Shown: in pieces, positions 58,040 through 64,000 of the stretch
How positions within the stretch are numbered: the stretch's first letter is position 1
Layout of the letters: every line of letters begins with the position of its first letter
NCBI GenBank assembly: GCA_027257055.1
Contig: JAPVLO010000278.1
Coordinates: forward strand, 248,001-312,000
From: Cephalopachus bancanus
Taxonomy: Eukaryota; Chordata; Mammalia; Primates; Tarsiidae
Reading direction: 5' to 3'
DNA length: 64,000 bases
Position numbers and translations under genes: made by a program
The notes under the pieces: model-generated
Databases searched by the model: none
What the model was told of the DNA's origin: nothing
Seen by the model: only the letters and a program-made list of their open reading frames with translations

Positions 58040-58845
58040 CAGTTGCCCCTTGAACAACGTGGGTTTGAACTGCATAGCTCTACTTATACATGTATTTTCT
58101 TCCACCTCTGCCACCCCTGAAACAGGAAGACCAGCTCTTCCTCCTCCTCCTCCTCCCCCTACTCCTCCTCCTTTTCCTCAGCCTATCTACCATGAAGATG
58201 ATGGGGATGTAGACCTTTATGATGATCCACTTAAAAAATAAATATAAAATGTATTTTCTCTTCCTTATTATTTTCTTAATGACATTTTCTTTTCTCTACC
58301 TTCCTTTATTGTAAGAATACAACAAATGAATATAGTAAGTCCCTACATACACATCTTCAAGCTGTGAACTTTCAAAGATGAGAGCATGCATTTGCATGTT
58401 CAATAACTTAACACTCTAAGTTAGTTCACAGGTCTGGTGTGTATTGTCATGTGCATGAGTCCTCTACAAGCAGTTGCACTTTTGTGCACTTTACTGTACA
58501 GTATTGCATGTTTGTTTCTTTATGTATTATTTGTGTGAAAAGTATTATAAATATATTACAGTACTATATAATAATTGTGTTTGTTGAGTATCTTGGCTAA
58601 ATTTGTTGGACTTACAAACAAACTGTACTTACAAAAGTGCTCTTGGAACAGAACTCATTTGTATGTAGGGGACTTACTGCACATATAACATACAACATAT
58701 GTTTTCATTGACTATACTATCAGCACAGTTTTTGGTCAAGAGGCTATTAGCAGTTACGTCTGGGAGCAGTCTCAGGTTACCTGTAGATTTTCGGTTGTGG
58801 ATGGAATTGGCACTTTAACTTCCATTGTTCAAGTGTCCATTGTGT
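58040..58845. mobile_element. Tigger2-type DNA transposon, nonautonomous, carrying a nested insertion
   Basis: It begins 'cagttgccccttgaacaacg' and 'tgggtttgaactgc', the Tigger2 left end, and closes at 'ccattgttcaagtgtccatt', a decayed right end. Bases 58137-58180 are a local CTC/CCT expansion. A second Tigger element at 58333-58679 sits inside, so about 460 bp is Tigger2 itself. No transposase frame. Confidence 0.85.
58333..58679. mobile_element. Second Tigger-type element nested in Tigger2
   Basis: It opens 'agtaagtccctacatacaca' and closes with the inverted counterpart 'gtatgtaggggacttactg', with 'tttactgtacagtattgca' inside. It matches the 61.26-kb copy in both ends but differs in the middle. 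Nesting shows it moved after the Tigger2 insertion. Confidence 0.85.
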
Positions 58846-61263
58846 AAGTTTAGGTCTCATGAAACCTGGACCTGCACACCCAGGACCCGTATAACCCTCC
58901 TGATTGACCCTCCATCCTGGCCCAGCCTGCATCCTCTCCCCATCCATACTCCTCTTGCTGAAATGATCACCTGAACTCACTGCCTTTCATACCCTCTCAA
59001 AATCTCAATGTGCTCCCAGCAAGACTCCATCACCTGGTGTGCAGGACCCTTCAGAGTTGTGCGTCTGCCTTTGTTCTGTGTCACATGCTCTTCCTTACTT
59101 CCTTCTTCTCTACTTTTCATGCAGACGAACTCCCATACTGATGAGCACCCCATTCTTAACCCGCAGCTCTTTTCCAACAAGGAAGCAATGCAGTCTGGTT
59201 GACATGCAGTAGACTGGAGTCTGCCTTCAACTACAAAGTACTTCAGGACTTTCCTGGAATCCAGCTCAATGTCCCCGTGCTATATGAGCCTTCCTCTGGA
59301 CCCCTGAACCTCTGTGAAGGCTGTTCCTGGCAGATCCCACGGGCCCTGGCTGGGAGGGGCCGGGCTGGGGGAATATTTATCTGGAGGAACCTCTTATAAG
59401 GTAAGAACGTGGACAGGCTTTAAGGAGGAAAACTGGAAGATAAATCTTGTACTTCTGTTTAGGCTTCTTCACAGCACAGTCACATGCCTCCCTTCCCAGG
59501 GCCCATCCCAGCCCATGTCTGTGGTCACTCTCAGAGCTGTCCTGATCCCCAATGAGGGTAAGAAATTACACAGCCGCCCAACCATAACCCCTCAGTTATA
59601 CACACACTGCCAGTTCATGATGAAATGGAAACACATCTGTCACTTCATCATTATCATTATTACTAGTATTATTCTGAGCATGGACATCATTTAAAATAGC
59701 TTTATCTTACATAAGAAATGGTTTAGTGAACCACAGCAGTACAGTAAGTTTTAAAGAGACAAACTTGGTGGCATCAAGCAATGTGGTGGCTTGGGTCACT
59801 GGAGGAAGCATTAAGGTCCATGCACATAGGACATCTTGGGCCATCCTGTAAGAGACGAAAGTTACAAACTCTAAGTTCTAAGACAACGAGCCAAAGCTTC
59901 CCTGGGACACAGGGGAGAACCACGTTATTTTTTTATTATTTATTTATTTTTTGCCTATACTTGCCTCTCCACTAAGAAATGGAAGCTCTTTCTCAATTCT
60001 GCTCTCCATGGAAGGCCCCAGACTCCTTGGAGAAATGGCTGGTTCTAAGATGGGGCAGGAAATATACAAAGCAAGCCTATAGCATCTTGTGACATCAGAA
60101 ATATGGATGTGCCCAGAAGCAAAAGGAGGAGGAAGGTCCAGGGATCAGGAGCAGCTGAAGGAGGCCCTTGTAGCCAGAGCTAGAGGATCTGAGCAGCAAA
60201 ATCCATAGGTAGGTAGATGACACCCTATGGTGTGGTCAGAGGCCCATGAGTCTACACTGATGCAGACACATGAGTGAATGATATACAGAATATCCCCTGC
60301 CTAGAACATAAGCATTTATATGAACAGTGCACCCCCAGGGAGGGGAGCATGATCTTGCCCCCCAAGGGTGGGCAGGAAACTGGGCTCTCTTCCAAAGTGG
60401 ACAGAGAGGAACAGAAGGGGGGATGCACAGTGGAGACCCTCCTCACCTCTGGTGAGACATGGGGCTAGGGCGTGCCATGCTGTCTATCTGCATGGCTTCA
60501 CAGACTGACACACACCCGAGCACTCACCTCCTCCCGTTATGCTATTTTCACAGCAATGTCAACAGTGAAATGAATTGGACTCATCAGCTTTAGGGGCACA
60601 GGACAGCTACACACCAGCTCATGACCAGCCTGTGGTGGACATTAAATGTCCTCAGATTATGTGAAAAGAACTCTTACACTTTACTACTGATGCAGGCATC
60701 ACATTGCATTGCTGTACATGGGGCATCTTGTGATATCAGCTTCTATTTAAAATTGGTTCTGGATTTATGTTCTGACTTGTATAATATTGAGAGGGGTCAT
60801 GAAGTTGATGGGTGGGCAGAGGTGGAGACCTGAATTGGTGGTGCCTTGTTCAGGTTCAGGTAACAAAGCACTGAAGAGACCTAGAGATGCAAAACGACTT
60901 CTGTGAGGCTCATGTCAAGCAGCTGCAGGGCAGGTGGGCTGAAGTCCTGCTCCAGATTGCATCTCCTCCTACAGGTCTCCGGGGACCAGGCTGGGCAGAG
61001 CATAGAGTGAGCGTGTGCAGGCAGGGCTGATGCCTTCTGAAGCCTCCAGCAGCTGGCACACAGGCAATGCATGGCCCAGGACTCAGGGAAGTCGCAGGAC
61101 ATAGCCCCACATAGTGACAGGGACCAATACTCCCTGGAGAGCCAAAGCCACTTGGCAAAGGATGGGAGGAACAAACCCATCCACTACAAACACTGAACAC
61201 CAGGCAAGAGGTCTGAGTTTTTATTCTATAATAAATGGAAAGCTATTCAGAGTTATGAGAGGA
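58846..61263. other. Unique noncoding stretch
   Basis: The 126-codon frame 59314-59694 and the opposed frames at 60.88-61.2 kb are unrecognised. A 'tttattatttatttatttttt' stretch at about 59930-59950 is the only simple repeat. No exon supported. Confidence 0.5.
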
Positions 61264-61628
61264 CAGTAAGTCCCCTACATACAAGCCTTCAAGTTGCAAG
61301 CCTGAACACATTACTTTGTGTTCGCATGTCCAATCACATAAGTTAGTTCATGTGTCTGGTATACATTGCCACATATGTACATCCTCTATAAGTGGCTGTG
61401 TATTTGTATGCTTTACTGTACAGTCCTGTATAGTGTACAATAGTGTAGTATCTCTATTTGAAGTCCAGGATGTCTGAAAGTAAGCATAAAAGGAACAGAG
61501 ATATAGCTGGTACTGTCGAGTTGATTGTATTATTGGGTGCCTAGGCTAATTTTGTTGGACTTATGAACAAACTGAACTTGTGAACACGCACTCAGAATGG
61601 AGCGGATTTGTATGTAGGGGACTTACTG
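61264..61628 (+). mobile_element. Tigger-type element with transposase start relic
   Basis: Terminal repeats 'cagtaagtcccctacataca' and 'tgtatgtaggggacttactg' bound 365 bp. Inside, 'ccaggatgtctgaaagtaag' reads as the start of a Tigger transposase relic, giving about 'MSESKHKRNRDIAGT' before the frame is lost. It is therefore an internally deleted derivative of an autonomous element. Confidence 0.85.
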
Positions 61629-63462
61629 TATTATAAAAGCAGAGATTAAGCACAATTTAAGCCAAAAGTTGTTGCAAGAGAAGAGATCAAACAGTATCTT
61701 GGAAAACACCCCTGTGTCTTATTCATCAAAATTAATTCCACATGTTTCTAGAAATACTTTGAGACAATATCTGAGTAACCAGAAGCAGAAACCTTTGACT
61801 ACTCAAAACGTGATTAGGTTTTTATCGAACCTTAAAATGGCCCCTGCTCAAGGCATGGCTAAGGAGAAGCAGCCCAGCATGATGGCCAGAGCTGCCAGAA
61901 CACAGAGCAGGTGAAGAGAAACCCTAAGGACCCTCTTCCTCCCCACAGCCCACCCTCAAAAGTTCAAAGAGGAAAACTCTGTCCTGAGAAGACATACATT
62001 CTAGTTGAAAAGGCTATGGTCAACAACATATGTTTATTACAAACTCTCCACAGAAGCCTCTGTCCTCTTGTTGAAAGATGGAAGTTACGAGGATTAGATT
62101 ATTCTTGGATGAGATCATCACCGCTCGAGAGATCTTGGGGTCCAGTTTGCAGAACACCACAGAGCTCACTAATGCTTTGCTCTTAGAAGAGGGGAGATGC
62201 TGTTCTAGATATCACAGGTCAAAAACATTGTCTGGGCAACTGGCCTAAAAAGTGAATGCAGATCAAAAGGTGTTTAGCTACGGAACTCAGTGAATTTTAA
62301 AAATTGCGAAACACCTTGTAAAATGTCTTCAGAGCATCAATTCCACTGCTCTTTCTCGCTTGCTCTCTCTGTTAGTAAAGGAATACATAGCTCTTACTGT
62401 ATGCATATCTGTTTTTAATAAAGTCATACATGAGTAAGGCGTCTCAGGCCCACATCCTCAGGCAGGACGCTCAATGCAGATCCAGAGGCCAGAGGTGTGG
62501 ATGGAGGTCCACATGTCTGCCTGAGTGCAGCCCGCAGGCTGAGCCAACTTAATCCATTAAACAGGCCTATTAAAATATTCACCTGGGGCAAAGGTTCGCT
62601 GTGGTTCATATTCATTTTCAATCTACTTGTTATTTTGGGGGTGGAAGGTTTCCTGAGTTGAGACATGATGGCAGCTTACGGGTGTGTTGGCTGAGTCACT
62701 TTGTTTTCCACTCTTATTATTAAGAAATACCCTGGCTTTAGAATACTAAACCCTGACTGACTTTATTCTTTTGCTACTTTGGTCCTTGGAGGCAGTAGAG
62801 CAAACGGTACTCTCCTTTTTTGGATTTCAGATAGTCATCGACCACGGCCTGCTTGGCAAACTGATGGGAGCCTGTGGCTGGCTCCAGGGGGAGGCCAGGA
62901 GGCCCCCGAGGCAGCCGTCCTGACCCCAGCCCAATCCTGGCTCTGGACACACCCAGCTAGGGATGGATAGCTGCAGCTGCTGGGCCTCACCGCGGGCAGG
63001 GTGTTGTTTCCCAAGTCTGGCCTCAGCCTCACTCAGCTGGTTGTCATTACAGCCTTTGCAGTAGCAGCGAGGAGTCCAGTATGGCCAAGTCTCTGAGTTT
63101 GACAAGGACTCAAGCAAAACTCCATCTTCCACATCCAGGATAAAAGAAGGGAAGAAGACCAGGCAGTGTCTGTATTACTGTTACTTCACAATGTTATGTG
63201 GTCTTTCTGAAACAGGCAGCACTTCCTAAAATCCACAGGGTACTAAGTACTTAATGTCAGTGAATCTTAGAGGTGACAATTGCTTTTTCTATTCATCTCA
63301 TGATGAAAAGAAATGAAAGGAAACTGGTTGTTAGTGAGTTAATGAGGAATCACAGAAAAGAGAGACCCTGGGGAAGACCCCGTAGGTTGTCTCAGAGGCT
63401 GCCTTGAAGCCAGTATCAGGAATAGCAGAGGAGTCATGACCAAGTCACTCCATGCAGGGCTT
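61629..63462. other. Unique noncoding stretch
   Basis: Frames of 81-101 codons (61669-61914, 61911-62186, 62827-63132) are unrecognised. The first is Lys/Gln/Ser-rich. No splice or promoter evidence. Confidence 0.5.
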
Positions 63463-63477
63463 AAAATAGACGAGGCA

Positions 63478-63764
63478 GCCGGGCTTGGTGGCTCAGCCTG
63501 TAATCCCGCTCCTTTGGGAGGCTGAGGTGAGTGGATTGCCTGAGCCCACGGGTTCGAGACCCGCCTGGGCAGCGAGACCTCAGCTCTACAATAAATCAAA
63601 AAATCAGCCGGGCGTGGTAGCGCATGCCTGTAATTCCAGCTACTTGGAAGTCTGAGGCGGAAGGATCGCCGGAGCCCAGCAAGTCGAGGTTGTGGTGGCC
63701 GGAAGCGGCCACTGCACTCCAGTCTGGGTGACAGAGTGAGACTCCAACTCAAAAAAAAAAAAAA
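63478..63764 (+). mobile_element. Dimeric Alu, lineage-specific type, with perfect 15-bp TSD
   Basis: Full-length dimer starting 'gccgggcttggtggctcagc' and ending 'gagactccaactc' plus an A tail. A perfect direct repeat 'aaaatagacgaggca' (63463-63477 and 63765-63779) flanks it. Well-kept CpGs ('gccgggcgtggtagcgc', 'ggatcgccgg') suggest one of the youngest copies here. Confidence 0.97.
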
Positions 63765-63845
63765 AAAATAGACGAGGCAATGAGAAGGGCTGCACTCCTG
63801 TCCCCACACAAATCAGGAGGCCTGGCCAAAATTCTAAACAAAAGA

Positions 63846-64000
63846 GTATTGTGATCCCTGGAACCCCAGGTGACTCCTACAGATGATGATCCCTGGAAAC
63901 CAGGTGATTCCTACACATGGTAACCCCTGGAGCCCCAATGACTCCTACAGATTTTGACAACTGGAACCCCGGTGACTCCTACAGATTGTGACCCCAGGAA
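63846..64000. repeat. Minisatellite, ~36-bp unit, running off the window edge
   Basis: The unit 'gatccctggaaccccaggtg' then 'actcctacagatgat' recurs at least four times with variants such as 'ggaaaccaggtgattcctac' and 'ggagccccaatgactcctac'. The last unit is cut by the window end, so the full length is unknown. Confidence 0.88.

Overview
This is mammalian nuclear DNA, and it looks like the intergenic or deep-intronic sequence of a primate. The evidence is a dimeric, 7SL-derived Alu family, many LINE-1 (L1) fragments, and MIR, MaLR-type LTR, Tigger and hAT fossils. The eight Alu copies of the main type share a non-human signature: 'gggctcggtggctcagcctg' at the head, 'tctacaataaatcaaaaa' in the linker and 'gactccaactc' at the tail. 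They lack the features I would expect of anthropoid AluS/AluY or of the common lemur and galago families. I therefore infer a non-anthropoid primate, with tarsier the best guess by exclusion and a strepsirrhine as the alternative.

I could not support any intact protein-coding gene, RNA gene, CpG-island promoter or bacterial-style feature. The long open frames are antisense Alu, L1 ORF2 relics, simple repeats or unrecognised frames with no gene support. About half the window is recognisable repeat.

Layout: 1-9 kb is mostly unique DNA with a MER8-like transposon, two antisense MaLR LTRs, MIRs and an L1 tail. 10.3-20.9 kb is an L1/HAL1-rich block: an antisense L1M 3' end carrying a 92-bp perfect inverted repeat, a HAL1-like unit, then a broken sense L1 split by a possible retrocopy (itself holding an L1 tail), an MLT1 LTR and three Alu-type insertions, then a second HAL1-like unit. 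21-23 kb has two Alus and a CA microsatellite. 23.3-29.6 kb holds a sense L1 with 5' end, followed by a second overlapping L1 3' half. 29.6-33.3 kb is rich in simple repeats with an Alu-interrupted antisense L1. 33.3-44 kb is largely unique and GC-richer, with an Alu fragment, a 62-bp tandem repeat, a polypyrimidine tract and a 41-bp minisatellite. 44.3-48.2 kb holds an L1 3' end, an Alu left monomer and a large inverted duplication with ~0.7-kb arms around an L1 body. 48-64 kb is mostly unique, with a hAT (Zaphod-like) element, three L1 3' ends, a 152-bp pure purine tract, a Tigger2 with another Tigger nested in it, a second copy of that inner element, a clean Alu and the start of a minisatellite at the edge.

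No genes act together here. The interest is structural: two inverted duplications, nested insertions that give a relative chronology, and tandem or non-B-DNA-prone tracts. Repeat names are from memory of consensus sequences; class and orientation are safer than subfamily.
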